From: Leptotrichia wadei
GTDB taxonomy: Bacteria; Fusobacteriota; Fusobacteriia; Fusobacteriales; Leptotrichiaceae
Direction of reading: 5' to 3'
DNA length: 64,000 nucleotides
Assembly: GCF_007990545.2 (NCBI RefSeq)
Contig: NZ_AP019829.2
Span: 1,736,001-1,800,000 of the forward strand
Within the stretch, counting starts at the first letter, position 1. Each line of letters starts with the position of its first letter. Made by a program: the position numbers and the translations under genes. Under the pieces are notes generated by a model. That model was not told the origin of the DNA. It was given only the letters and a program-made list of their open reading frames with translations, and ran no database searches. Of this stretch, positions 27,738-37,341 are shown piece by piece.

Positions 27738-28598
27738 TTACACTAATTTTTCCAATACTCTGTAAATTGTTGTTTTCAAGTCTTTTCTTTCTGAAATTAT
27801 ATCAACCATTCCATGTTCCAACAAAAATTCTGCCCTTTGAAATCCTTTCGGCAATTTTTGGTTTACCGTTTGCTCAATAACTCTAGGTCCTGCAAAAGCG
27901 ATGAAAGCATTTGGCTCTGTTATAATCACATCTCCAAGCATTGCAAATGAAGCTGTAACTCCACCAGTAGTAGGATCAACAGGTACAGAAATGAATGGAA
28001 TTCCCGCATCATTTAATTTTTTTACTGCTCCTGAAGTTTTCGCCATTTGCATAAGTGACAAAATTCCCTCCTGCATTCTAGCACCCCCAGAACTTGAAAC
28101 TACCACAACAGGTATTTTCTTTTTAAGTCCACGTTCCAATGCTCTTGTAATTCTTTCTCCAACAACAGAACCCATACTTCCACCCATAAAGCTAAATTCC
28201 ATTGCCGCGATGCTAACTTCTATTCCATTAATCTTCCCAGTTCCACTTATAACTCCATCTAACATACGGCTTCTTTCACGTGAAACTTCCAGCTTTTCCT
28301 CATATCCTGGAAAATTTAATACATTTTTAGAATTAAGCGTCATATCCTCTTCCATAAAAGTTCCTTCATCAATCAAAAGTTCAATTCTTTCAAATGCTGT
28401 AAGCCTAAAATAATTTCCACATTTTGGACAGACATTCAAATTATTTTTCAGATCTTCATTGTAAATAATTTCATTACATCTATTACATTTTTTCCACTTA
28501 TTATCATCTACAATATCCACTGTCAATTTTGATTTAGATGTAAGTGTAACATACTTTTTTTTTGATTTTCTACTTGAAAACAAACCCATTTTTTTCAC
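27738..28598 (-). CDS. accD: Acetyl-CoA carboxylase carboxyltransferase subunit beta
   Basis: Partner of AccA. 286 residues. The N-terminal zinc ribbon is C38-X2-C41 ... C57-X2-C60 (KKCNRCNE, NVCPKCGN), which in characterised AccD binds nucleic acid and links activity to translation. The crotonase-like core follows with MEFSFMGGSMGSVVGERI, VVSSSGGARMQEG and DPTTGGVTASFAM, all canonical. First gene of the accD-accA pair. The upstream 299-bp gap probably holds the promoter. Confidence 0.97.
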   Translation of the reverse strand: MKKMGLFSSRKSKKKYVTLTSKSKLTVDIVDDNKWKKCNRCNEIIYNEDLKNNLNVCPKCGNYFRLTAFERIELLIDEGTFMEEDMTLNSKNVLNFPGYEEKLEVSRERSRMLDGVISGTGKINGIEVSIAAMEFSFMGGSMGSVVGERITRALERGLKKKIPVVVVSSSGGARMQEGILSLMQMAKTSGAVKKLNDAGIPFISVPVDPTTGGVTASFAMLGDVIITEPNAFIAFAGPRVIEQTVNQKLPKGFQRAEFLLEHGMVDIISERKDLKTTIYRVLEKLV

Positions 28599-28897
28599 CT
28601 CTCAAAAATTTTATTTTTTATAACAAAGTTATTTTAAAATCAAACTTAAAAATTATAACTATTTTACTCAAATCTTTATTCTTTATAGTTAACTCCCATT
28701 AAAAAAACATAAATTCTATTTATTACTTTAAAATATTAAATCTTAACCCTTTACATAATAATTCATTATTAAAATGAAAAATGATATTATTTAGTTTGAT
28801 ATTAATATAATTTGATTTAAACCTAAATAACAGGTGTTATAATACTATTATATAATACATCATTTTTATTAGAATAAAATTTGAAAAATTCATATTT
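28599..28897. other. Gene-free AT-rich region between accD and the RluA-family gene
   Basis: Two spaced TTTGAT motifs are present around 28795-28818 and a TATAAT lies near 28840, but no clear promoter spacing, palindromic operator or terminator could be assigned. A regulator-binding site for fatty-acid control would be expected in this region and was not convincingly seen. Confidence 0.4.
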
Positions 28898-29869
28898 CTA
28901 AAAAAATACCCTATCTAAAATCGAAAATTTATATTCATCAAACGAAAGAAAATAACAGCATAGAAAAAATCTGTCACTCCTATCCTTTATTCCATACTTC
29001 TTATCTCCAACTATAAAAAGCTCCTTATCAGCTAGCTGAGCCCTAATTTGATGCTTTCTTCCAGTAATCAGTTCGATATCCAAAAGCGAAATATTCTTAT
29101 TTTTCCCTAGTAAATCCAATATTTTCTTCTGATTTTTCAATTTATCAATATTTGTATATTTAAAATAAGTAATGCTTTTTTTAGATTCCCTTGAAACAGG
29201 ATTTTCAGAAACAATGACTCTATTTTCAGCCGTTGTCAAATAATTTTCAATTTTAAAGTCTTTTTTATTTTCTTCAAAATTATTTTCCAAAAATTTATTT
29301 TTCTTTTTAAATTTCCTATTATGAACAATTGCAAAATATTTTTTATGAACTTCATTATCTCTAATCTTTTGAGAAATATATCGCAAAAATTTCAACGTCT
29401 TACATCCAATAACAAGTCCTGATGTTTCAAAATCAAGCCTATTTGCAAAATTAATATTCTCTTTTTTATAAATTTTCTTAAAAACTTCAGCAAGTCCATA
29501 TTTATGCCCTGTTCCCTTATGCATTGGAATTTTTTCTGCCTTATTTACAATAAAAAAATCTTCATTTTCAAAAATAATCATTTTTTTATATTTTTCAAGC
29601 TCATTTTGAGAAATTTGAAATTTTCTTATTTTATTTTCGGTTTTTTTTGTCTTTTTAATATTTTCCATCGACAGATTTTTTATTATAATTTTATCATTTA
29701 ATAATAATCGATAATTTTCCTTTGTTTTTTCCCCGTTAACTTTCACATCTCCAGATCTTATTGCACCAAAAATCCTACTAAGTGGCTCATTTTTTAAACT
29801 CTTTCTCAAGTATCTATCTAACCGCATTCCTTCCATCTCAGAATTTACGTTGATTTCGTTCTTTTCCAA
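28898..29869 (-). CDS. RluA-family RNA pseudouridine synthase with S4 domain
   Basis: Isomerises uridine to pseudouridine in rRNA or tRNA. Residues 1-65 form an S4 RNA-binding domain (MRLDRYLRKSL, VKVNG). The catalytic domain contains the RluA motif NRLDFETSGLVI with catalytic Asp146, and a later RKHQIRAQLA block. At 323 residues it fits RluC/RluD-type enzymes. There is a Lys/Asn-rich expansion (about residues 185-215). Which uridine it modifies cannot be told from sequence. It lies 21 bp after rodA in the envelope-gene array. Confidence 0.9.
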   Translation of the reverse strand: MEKNEINVNSEMEGMRLDRYLRKSLKNEPLSRIFGAIRSGDVKVNGEKTKENYRLLLNDKIIIKNLSMENIKKTKKTENKIRKFQISQNELEKYKKMIIFENEDFFIVNKAEKIPMHKGTGHKYGLAEVFKKIYKKENINFANRLDFETSGLVIGCKTLKFLRYISQKIRDNEVHKKYFAIVHNRKFKKKNKFLENNFEENKKDFKIENYLTTAENRVIVSENPVSRESKKSITYFKYTNIDKLKNQKKILDLLGKNKNISLLDIELITGRKHQIRAQLADKELFIVGDKKYGIKDRSDRFFLCCYFLSFDEYKFSILDRVFF

Positions 29870-29890
29870 AAATTTCTCCTATTTTCTAAA

Positions 29891-30997
29891 TTATTTATTA
29901 TTATGGATTTTTATACTTTCCACTATTCCTATTATGATAAACGAAGCCAAAAATGAACTTCCGCCATAACTCATAAATAACAAAGGTTTCCCTGTAACTG
30001 GCACAAGTCCGATTGTCATTCCTACATTTACAATTACATGCATAAATATTACACCCGCCAGTCCATACAGTATGAGACGGCCAAAGCTATCCTGTATAAT
30101 TCGGGCGATCCTCATTATATCATAAATTAATCCAAAATACAGAAGCAAAACTAATGTAGATCCAAAGAAGCCCATTTCTTCAGATAATACTGAAAAAATA
30201 AAATCTGTTTGTGCTTCAGGAAGGAATTCCAATCTACTTTGACTTCCTTGTAATACTCCCTTTCCCAATACTCCTCCTGCTCCAACTGAAATTTTTGACT
30301 GAATTACGTGCCATCCGCTTCCTTTTTTATCTTTTTCAGGATGTAAAAATGTTTCTACCCGATCTCTCTGATAACTGCTAAGTACGAATCTATAAACTGG
30401 ATAAACCGATAACATTACTACGATTCCTATTATCCAAATTGGTTTCATGTTTGCATCATACAAAAAAATCATAAATAAAAATGCAGAAATTGTTATTAAT
30501 GTTGTTCCTAGATCAGGCTGTATTAGAATAAGCAATATAAGAGGCAATGCAGGAAGAATTGAGCCAATAATATCCTTTAAATTATTTATTCCATTCTTAT
30601 ATTTTTCTACAATCCAGTAGGCAATAATCAAAATAATTATTACTTTTACAAATTCTGATGGTTGCAGCTGAAACGGACCTAATGCAATCCAACGCTGTGC
30701 TCCAAGCGTCTTTTTTCCAGCAAAACGAACAAGCAGCAACAATACTGCTCCAATTCCATAAATATGCCAGATGTATAGTTTTATACGTTTATAATCAAAT
30801 GATGCTATAATAAACATCAGTATTGTCCCTATAACAATCCATAGGATATTCTTAACAACCATTCCATTTTGCCTTGTTGCACTATACACAAATATTGTAC
30901 TAATCGTCACAAGTGCATAAACTATTGATAAAATCATTTTATCCATACGAAAAATATTATTTTTCAGATCTTCAATTATTCTTTGACTTTGAAACAT
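29891..30997 (-). CDS. rodA: Rod-shape peptidoglycan polymerase RodA (SEDS family)
   Basis: Multi-pass SEDS glycosyltransferase that polymerises lipid II for lateral wall growth with a class B PBP. 368 residues, about ten hydrophobic helices. Family signatures include LGAQRWIALGPFQLQPSEF (residues about 93-111, containing the PSE motif), the large loop KKGSGWHVIQSKISVGAGG, FLPEAQTDFIF and GLVPVTGKPLLFMSYGGSS. The GxGxLG-like loop resembles RodA more than FtsW. It lies in the leftward array after the M16 peptidase gene; no mreBCD or PBP2 gene is in the window. Confidence 0.92.
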   Translation of the reverse strand: MFQSQRIIEDLKNNIFRMDKMILSIVYALVTISTIFVYSATRQNGMVVKNILWIVIGTILMFIIASFDYKRIKLYIWHIYGIGAVLLLLVRFAGKKTLGAQRWIALGPFQLQPSEFVKVIIILIIAYWIVEKYKNGINNLKDIIGSILPALPLILLILIQPDLGTTLITISAFLFMIFLYDANMKPIWIIGIVVMLSVYPVYRFVLSSYQRDRVETFLHPEKDKKGSGWHVIQSKISVGAGGVLGKGVLQGSQSRLEFLPEAQTDFIFSVLSEEMGFFGSTLVLLLYFGLIYDIMRIARIIQDSFGRLILYGLAGVIFMHVIVNVGMTIGLVPVTGKPLLFMSYGGSSFLASFIIIGIVESIKIHNNK

Positions 30998-31040
30998 TTT
31001 TTTCTCCTAACCCTATTTTTTAATTTATAACTATCATAAA

Positions 31041-32273
31041 CTATTCTTTGCTTATTTTTTCAATATTTCCAAGAACTGTAATATTTTCTGTTAAATATGC
31101 AGTTTTTGCAAAATTATTTACATCTGTAAGATCTACTACACTTACTTCTCTTTTTATTCTTTCTGTATCTAAAATCTCATTTTTTCTAATATAATAATTT
31201 CCTAAAATTCCCATTCTCGAACGTGGATTTTCCATTGAAAATGCAAGTCTGCTCATATATTTATTTTTTGCCTTTTGAAGTTCATCTTTTGTTACTCCAC
31301 TTTCACATAATTTTTTAAATTCTGCAAGTGTTATTTCTATTGCTTTTTCATAATTTTCTATATTTGTTCCAATATATGTTGATGTTAAACCTCCAGAAAG
31401 ATAATACTGATTAAATGTATACACAGAATATGCAAGCCCCTTCTTTTCACGAATTTCCTGAAAAAGTCTAGAACTCATTGAACCTCCTATAATATTTGAT
31501 AAAATATCAGTATATATTTTATTTTTACTGTTGTAATCTTCACTTTGATGTGAAATACAAATATTAACTTGATTTATATCCTTTGAAATAACTTTTTTAC
31601 CAGCATTAAATGAAAAATCTATTTTCTCACATCTATCAACTTTTTTATCAGCCAATTTTCCAAAATATTCATTTACTTTCTGAATAATTTCATCTTTATC
31701 AAAATTTCCAGAAACAACAATTGAAATATTATCCTTTGTGTATCTTTCCATATAATATTTTCTAATTTCTTCTGCTGTAAATCCCTTCACACTTGCTTCT
31801 GTCCCAATAATTGGCTTTCCATATTGTCCATTTATACAATCTGCATAATTTATCTCAAACACTAAATCATCTGGCGAATCCTTATACATTTTAATTTCTT
31901 CCACAATTACATCCTTTTCCTTTTCTAATTCCTTTTCGTCAATTGTAGAATTTGTAACAATATCAAACAAAATATCAACAGATTTTCCCAAAAATTGTGT
32001 TAAGGCATTTATATAAAAAACTGTTTCCTCCTTTGTTGTATGTGCATTTACATTTGCCCCAAGATAATCAATTTCATCTGAGATTTCAAAATAATTTCTA
32101 GTTGGAGTCCCTTTAAAAATCATATGCTCCAAAACATGCGAAATTCCTTCCTCTGTATCACTTTCATCCCGTGATCCAGTTTTTACAAACACGCCAACTG
32201 AACAAGTTGAAATATTTTCTAATTTATCAAAAATAACTTCAATTCCAGTATTTGTCCTTATTTTTTCTATCAT
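31041..32273 (-). CDS. M16-family zinc metallopeptidase
   Basis: A 410-residue pitrilysin/processing-peptidase type protein. The inverted zinc motif HXXEH is His46-VL-Glu49-His50 and the third ligand is expected at Glu126 in the KDVIVEEIKMYKDSPDD segment. The domain continues with the R-Y-motif-like GLAYSVYTFNQYY region of the second half. Size fits the single-chain ~45-kDa M16B peptidases common in bacteria, whose substrates are mostly unknown. No signal peptide, so probably cytoplasmic. It sits between lptG-like and rodA genes. Confidence 0.92.
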   Translation of the reverse strand: MIEKIRTNTGIEVIFDKLENISTCSVGVFVKTGSRDESDTEEGISHVLEHMIFKGTPTRNYFEISDEIDYLGANVNAHTTKEETVFYINALTQFLGKSVDILFDIVTNSTIDEKELEKEKDVIVEEIKMYKDSPDDLVFEINYADCINGQYGKPIIGTEASVKGFTAEEIRKYYMERYTKDNISIVVSGNFDKDEIIQKVNEYFGKLADKKVDRCEKIDFSFNAGKKVISKDINQVNICISHQSEDYNSKNKIYTDILSNIIGGSMSSRLFQEIREKKGLAYSVYTFNQYYLSGGLTSTYIGTNIENYEKAIEITLAEFKKLCESGVTKDELQKAKNKYMSRLAFSMENPRSRMGILGNYYIRKNEILDTERIKREVSVVDLTDVNNFAKTAYLTENITVLGNIEKISKE

Positions 32274-32363
32274 CTTAATCCTCTCTGAATTTTTATATTT
32301 TATTTATTTTTATCTTTTTTACTAAATAAACATTTAAATAAAAAATTAATATTATATTAAATA

Positions 32364-33440
32364 CTAATACTCTGAATCTCTAAACAATTTTATCCCAACT
32401 ACCAAAAATACAATTAATGGAATAAAACAAGCTGCATAAATTGGAACTGTGCCTGAAACTGCCATTGACCGTAAAATAGTACTAATTCCATAATAGGCAT
32501 AACCTATTATTACAGACAAACCAATATTCAGTGCTGCTCCCCCTCTTACATATCTACTTCCTAATGAAAGTCCAATTAAACACATAACAAATGATGACAA
32601 TGCAAAAGATATTCTATAATAGAATTCTATTCTTAAATTTAAAGAATCAGCCCCAACTCTTGTAAAGTAAACTGTTTTTTCACGTAATTCAGGCATTGTC
32701 AAGTTTTTAGCCTTTACTGGACTTGCCAGCACATCTTCCATACTTGCAATAAACTTAAATTTTTTTGTATCAGCAGGTTTTGTCAAATTGGTTCTGCTAT
32801 CATACTCCTTCAAATTTTTAAAAGTCCATACATTTGTCTTTAGATTAATTTTTGCAAATGGTGAAGTATATATTTTACCAATTTTGCTAAATCCCTTTTC
32901 AAATTTAAAAATTTCAATATATTCCATTGTTCCAGTATTTTTATTTACATTTTCACTATACAAAACTGTTCTTTTATCAATTTTTACAAAAACAAATTTC
33001 TTTTGTGCCCTTACAGGCTCCTTATTATCAATTTTGAGAGATTTTAAATTTTCCTTTTTAGTATTTGACTTTCCTAACATGTCGTAGTTTATCCAAAATA
33101 CTCCCATGCTTACAAGAAATGAAAAAATCATAGGAAACAATGCTATTCTTGCAAAACTTATTCCGCTTGTTTTCATTGCGGCAATTTCCAGCTGTTTTGC
33201 CATTTTGCTTATACACAATAAACTTCCCAGCAATACTCCAAGAGGAGCAGTATTGGTTATAATTTCAGGTGTTCCGTATCTTAGATATTTTATGGCATCG
33301 TGACCTTTAAGTTTTCCATCCATAAGCCATCCTGTCAAGCTAATACTTTCTGCAAGTAAAAATATCAAATAAAACATCATCATACCCAAAATAAAACTTT
33401 TTATATAATTTGAAATTATATACTTGTCTAATTTATTCAT
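32364..33440 (-). CDS. LptF/LptG-family LPS export permease (second of two)
   Basis: Inner-membrane permease of the YjgP/YjgQ family, one half of the LptB2FG extractor that feeds LPS to the periplasmic bridge. 358 residues: three N-terminal helices, a periplasmic beta-jellyroll (about 105-260) and three C-terminal helices ending YAACFIPLIVFLVVGIKLF. It immediately follows the paralogous permease (13-bp gap), as lptF-lptG pairs do. I assign it to the family only; it is probably LptG from its second position. The ATPase partner LptB is encoded at 44491. Confidence 0.88.
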   Translation of the reverse strand: MNKLDKYIISNYIKSFILGMMMFYLIFLLAESISLTGWLMDGKLKGHDAIKYLRYGTPEIITNTAPLGVLLGSLLCISKMAKQLEIAAMKTSGISFARIALFPMIFSFLVSMGVFWINYDMLGKSNTKKENLKSLKIDNKEPVRAQKKFVFVKIDKRTVLYSENVNKNTGTMEYIEIFKFEKGFSKIGKIYTSPFAKINLKTNVWTFKNLKEYDSRTNLTKPADTKKFKFIASMEDVLASPVKAKNLTMPELREKTVYFTRVGADSLNLRIEFYYRISFALSSFVMCLIGLSLGSRYVRGGAALNIGLSVIIGYAYYGISTILRSMAVSGTVPIYAACFIPLIVFLVVGIKLFRDSEY

Positions 33441-33453
33441 ACTCCTCCTCTCG

Positions 33454-34560
33454 TTAATTTCTTCTATATTTTTTTATTGAAAAATATATACATAACATAA
33501 ACAAAACAAAATTAGGAATCCACATTGCAATATTTGCAGGTACGTTATTTTTCAGTACCATAATTTTTGCATAACTTGCCATTCCTATATAGCCAAATAT
33601 AACAATTAAACTTATTCCAAAACTTATTCCTCTTCCACTTCTTCTATGCCCAACTGAAAGAAGCACTCCAAGCCAGCATAAAAACGTACTTGCCAGCGGA
33701 CCTATAAGCCTTTGGTAAATTTCTACCTGTGCCTTTAAAGCCGTTTCCTTTTCTCCAGGTTTATTTATATTTTCCTTATAAAATTTATTCAATTCCTTTA
33801 TATTCATTTCTTTACGGCTTTTTTTCACTTCCTTTTTATTTTCTCTAAAAAAAGTAGTAATAGGTATCTCCTGTTCCATATACTCAGCTGAAACTTGATT
33901 GCTGCCGTCTTTTTCAAAAGCATAACCTTTTACTTTACTTAAATTTATAATTCCTGGATCAAATTTTGCATTTTCAGCTAAAAAAACTATTGGATAATGA
34001 TTATCGCCACGTTTATTTATAATCAAAAAGTTCTTAGCTGTTGCTGCTTCATTATTTACCTCGTCAATATAAAAGCCAAATCCCTTTTCTTCATTTACCA
34101 GAAATACTTTTTCTTCCGTCAATGAACTAGGCTTTGAAGCAAGCACCTGTTTTGTCTGAGCATTTATATTTTCCAATGCACGAGGATTTACATAAATTTC
34201 AAGTCCTAATCCAATCAATGTCAATACTATACCAAAAATAAATGCTGGTCTAAGTATTCTAAAAAGTCCTATTCCAGAACCTTCCATCGCAACAATTTCA
34301 TTTGTTTCTGAAAGTCCACCATAAACAAGCATTACTCCAAGAAATGCTCCCATAGGTATTGTCTGCACAAGAACTCCTGGCATTGCATAAAACAGATAGT
34401 CTATTATGGATATAAACGGTAAATCGCTTGCAAATAGACGCTCCATAACTTCCATTACAACATTTAACATCATAATAAAAGTAAATATGCTGATTCCAAA
34501 CAATGACGGTAAAATGAGTGAATTGTAAATATACCTGTCAATTATTTTCATTTTTATCAA
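33454..34560 (-). CDS. LptF/LptG-family LPS export permease (first of two)
   Basis: 368 residues, same architecture as its downstream neighbour: membrane helices about 12-35, 55-80 and 95-120, a periplasmic jellyroll domain, then three helices after residue 265. The cytoplasmic segment around MPGVLVQTIPMGAFLGVMLVYG...ETNEIVAMEGSG contains the coupling-helix region that docks on LptB and matches YjgP-type sequences. Probably LptF by gene order. The annotated ATG follows a weak ribosome site; an internal ATG at codon 4 (MKIIDRYIYNS) is also possible. Confidence 0.88.
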   Translation of the reverse strand: MIKMKIIDRYIYNSLILPSLFGISIFTFIMMLNVVMEVMERLFASDLPFISIIDYLFYAMPGVLVQTIPMGAFLGVMLVYGGLSETNEIVAMEGSGIGLFRILRPAFIFGIVLTLIGLGLEIYVNPRALENINAQTKQVLASKPSSLTEEKVFLVNEEKGFGFYIDEVNNEAATAKNFLIINKRGDNHYPIVFLAENAKFDPGIINLSKVKGYAFEKDGSNQVSAEYMEQEIPITTFFRENKKEVKKSRKEMNIKELNKFYKENINKPGEKETALKAQVEIYQRLIGPLASTFLCWLGVLLSVGHRRSGRGISFGISLIVIFGYIGMASYAKIMVLKNNVPANIAMWIPNFVLFMLCIYFSIKKYRRN

Positions 34561-34616
34561 TTTTCCTTTTTTATTTTTCTTTTATTCCATTTTTTTCATA
34601 AATTTTTTTATTTATT

Positions 34617-35198
34617 TTAATTAATCTCTTTTGATTTTTCAAATTTATCTGGTTCTGGATTTTCATAATCATGTAAAACATCATTTATTACTTCCTTTTC
34701 CCGTTGACTTATTACATATCTTTTTACATCATTTTCTATAAATCCAGGAAAAGAATCCGTAAACCTTAGTGCATATTTTGTCATAATCTTAATGCAAAAA
34801 CTTTTATTCCTTGCATTTTTTATGCTTTTACTTTTTATAGATCCTGCAATTACTACAATATATACAATGATTGCAACAAAAAATAATTTTATCATCCCAA
34901 ATATCATTCCAGAAAATTTATCAAATCTTTCTATTCTTATGCTTCTCAAAAATTTTTTGTTAATTATCAAAATGGCAGAATAGACAATACATTGGACTAC
35001 AACAATGATAATAAAAATTTTTAATTGATTTTGCGGTTTAATTCTCTCTGAATCTAAAAAAAACTTATAAATATAATTTGTTATAAAAATAATAAAAATA
35101 TACTTAAACATATTAAAAAATTCTAGAGAAAAACCTCTTCTATATCCAAGAAGAATAAATATTATCAACAAGGCTACAAATCCAATATCCAGTATCAT
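34617..35198 (-). CDS. CvpA family membrane protein
   Basis: 193 residues with four predicted membrane helices in the first ~125 residues and a hydrophilic tail. The opening MILDIGFVALLIIFILLGYRRGFSLEFF (an Asp in the first helix, then a GYRRG turn) is the usual CvpA signature. CvpA-type proteins are associated with envelope homeostasis and, historically, colicin V production; the mechanism is unclear. It lies 10 bp downstream of alr. Confidence 0.82.
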   Translation of the reverse strand: MILDIGFVALLIIFILLGYRRGFSLEFFNMFKYIFIIFITNYIYKFFLDSERIKPQNQLKIFIIIVVVQCIVYSAILIINKKFLRSIRIERFDKFSGMIFGMIKLFFVAIIVYIVVIAGSIKSKSIKNARNKSFCIKIMTKYALRFTDSFPGFIENDVKRYVISQREKEVINDVLHDYENPEPDKFEKSKEIN

Positions 35199-35208
35199 TT
35201 TTTTACTC

Positions 35209-36306
35209 CTATTTTTCTACATAAATTCTAGGCACTCTTTGACTTATTCCACATAAAATTTCATAAGAAATAGTGCCACATAACTCAGCAACCTCCACAA
35301 CACTAATATTCTCACCAAAAAATTCTACAACATCACCTTTTTTAGCCATATCTTTTAATTCATCAGGAAGCAAAATCATAAGCTGATCCATACAAACACG
35401 TCCTACAATTTCACATTTATGCCCTTTGTAAAAAACATGACCTTTATTTGATAAATCACGTCTTACTCCATCAGCATATCCAATGGAAACAGTCGCATAA
35501 GTTTTTCCAGCCTTTCCAAGATAAGTATTTCCATAACTTATAAAACTGTCTTCCTTTAATGTTTTTATATAACTTATTTTCGCAAAAAGAGACATTACAG
35601 GCTTAAATTTATACGGTGCAGTTTCTTTATTTGTAACTCCTCCATAAATTATAATTCCTGCTCTCACAAAATCCTGTATGCTTTCTTGAAATTTTAACAT
35701 TCCAAAACTGTTGTGCAGATGTCTATATCGTATTGATGGTATCCCACTTGATATTTTTTCACACATTGCTTTAAATTTTCTTTCCTGCAATTTTGTATAT
35801 CCTTTGTCGCTGTCAGATGATGAAAAATGCGAAAAGATTCCTATTGGATTAATATGTTTTACATTTTTAAGAATTTTATTTAATTGTTCAACTTCACTTT
35901 CTTGAAATCCTACACGTCCCATTCCTGTATCTATCTTTATAAACACATCTACAGTTTTACTATTTTCTGTTCCAGTTTTTTCCAAAAATTCTATTTCTTC
36001 AAAATCTGTCACCATAAAATAAATCTTCTTGTCAGCAATGAGATCCATATATTCATTTTCCACAGGTCCCAATATCAGAACCATAATATCATTATGGAGC
36101 TCCTTTATTTTAAGTGCTTCATCACTTGTTGCCACAGCAAAATTTTTAATTCCTTTTTTTATTAAGGCATCGCATATTTTTAACATTCCATGCCCATAAG
36201 CATCAGCCTTTATTACTGCTATTATTTTCTCTTTAGGCACAATTTTTTCAATTTCATCAATATTGCTATATAAATTATTTATATTTATTTCTGCCCAGCA
36301 TCGCAT
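35209..36306 (-). CDS. alr: Alanine racemase (PLP-dependent)
   Basis: Interconverts L- and D-alanine for peptidoglycan. 365 residues. Lys33 in VIKADAYGHG forms the PLP Schiff base, and the second catalytic base is predicted at Tyr258 in ISYGNTYLG. Other conserved parts are KIDTGMGRVGF, HLHNSFG, RAGIIIYG, SIGYADGVRRDL and GRVCMDQLM. The full length of the two-domain fold is present. It sits with cvpA and the lpt permeases in the envelope array. Confidence 0.97.
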   Translation of the reverse strand: MRCWAEININNLYSNIDEIEKIVPKEKIIAVIKADAYGHGMLKICDALIKKGIKNFAVATSDEALKIKELHNDIMVLILGPVENEYMDLIADKKIYFMVTDFEEIEFLEKTGTENSKTVDVFIKIDTGMGRVGFQESEVEQLNKILKNVKHINPIGIFSHFSSSDSDKGYTKLQERKFKAMCEKISSGIPSIRYRHLHNSFGMLKFQESIQDFVRAGIIIYGGVTNKETAPYKFKPVMSLFAKISYIKTLKEDSFISYGNTYLGKAGKTYATVSIGYADGVRRDLSNKGHVFYKGHKCEIVGRVCMDQLMILLPDELKDMAKKGDVVEFFGENISVVEVAELCGTISYEILCGISQRVPRIYVEK

Positions 36307-36369
36307 TTTTCATTTCACCTTCTAAACTTATTATTTTATTTTTTTCATTATATTTATCAAATAAATTAG

Positions 36370-37341
36370 CTAAACTAAGACTTTATCCTTTTCATCGTAT
36401 CCATTTACTGTTTTACCAGAATCTTTTACAGTATCTTTGGCTTTTGGCTCATCTTTACCTTTTTTCATAATATAAACTAAAGGGCTTGCCACAAATACTG
36501 ATGAATATGTTCCAACTAACATTCCAACAAACAATGTCATACTAAATGTCTTTAACGTATCTCCCCCAAGAATAAGAAGTACAATTACAGAAAATAAAGT
36601 AGTCAATGAAGTATAAATCGATCTTGTAAATACTTGATTTATAGATTTTTCTATTATTTCACCAAATGACATCGAAACTTTATTTCTTCCTGCTCTGTTT
36701 TTCTTAATATTTTCCCTAATTCTGTCAAATACAACAATTGTATCATTAATGGAATATCCCAAAATTGTAAGAATTGCCGCAATAAATGGAGTATCTATCT
36801 CATATCTAAGCATTGTAATAACTCCAAATGCAATAATAACATCGTGAATTAATGCCGCAATTCCCGCTATTGCATAAATAAACTCAAATCTTACTGTAAT
36901 ATAAATAACAATCAATATACTTCCTATTAATAACGCTTGAAATGCATTTGCTGTCAATTCCTTACCAATTACCGCACCTACAGTTTCATTTTTTACAGCT
37001 TCAAATTTTCCAGTATTTTGTTTTAACTCTGACATTACTTTTGCTTTTTGAGTGCTGCTCATTTGCTCAGTTCTTATGATAACCGTATTATCCGTATCAG
37101 AAAACTGTACTCTCTTTGCCTTCATTTGAGGAATTTTCCCAATTAGACTGTTTAACGTGCTATTTACTGCATTTTGATCTATTTTTTTACTGTATTTCAG
37201 TTGAATTAATTCTCCACCTTTAAAGTCAACACCTAAATTTAATTTTATAGTAAATAGTGAAATTAGTGAAATTAAAACCATTACCGTTGAAATTCCCAAA
37301 TAAAGTTTTCTATTTTTAATAACTTTCAAATTAATCTTCAT
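36370..37341 (-). CDS. secF: Protein translocase subunit SecF
   Basis: Membrane partner of SecD that uses the ion-motive force to assist late steps of Sec export. 323 residues: an N-terminal helix, a periplasmic domain (about 30-130) and five more helices. The family motifs LGVDFKGGELIQL, GYSINDTIVVFDRIREN and the hydrophobic C-terminal helices are clear. The start ATG overlaps the last 11 bases of secD, implying translational coupling. The C-terminal tail (residues ~300-323) is charged. Confidence 0.96.
   Translation of the reverse strand: MKINLKVIKNRKLYLGISTVMVLISLISLFTIKLNLGVDFKGGELIQLKYSKKIDQNAVNSTLNSLIGKIPQMKAKRVQFSDTDNTVIIRTEQMSSTQKAKVMSELKQNTGKFEAVKNETVGAVIGKELTANAFQALLIGSILIVIYITVRFEFIYAIAGIAALIHDVIIAFGVITMLRYEIDTPFIAAILTILGYSINDTIVVFDRIRENIKKNRAGRNKVSMSFGEIIEKSINQVFTRSIYTSLTTLFSVIVLLILGGDTLKTFSMTLFVGMLVGTYSSVFVASPLVYIMKKGKDEPKAKDTVKDSGKTVNGYDEKDKVLV

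Noticed and set aside
27901-28413. 170-codon frame opposite accD
   Set aside because: Exact antisense of a highly conserved gene with no recognisable family.
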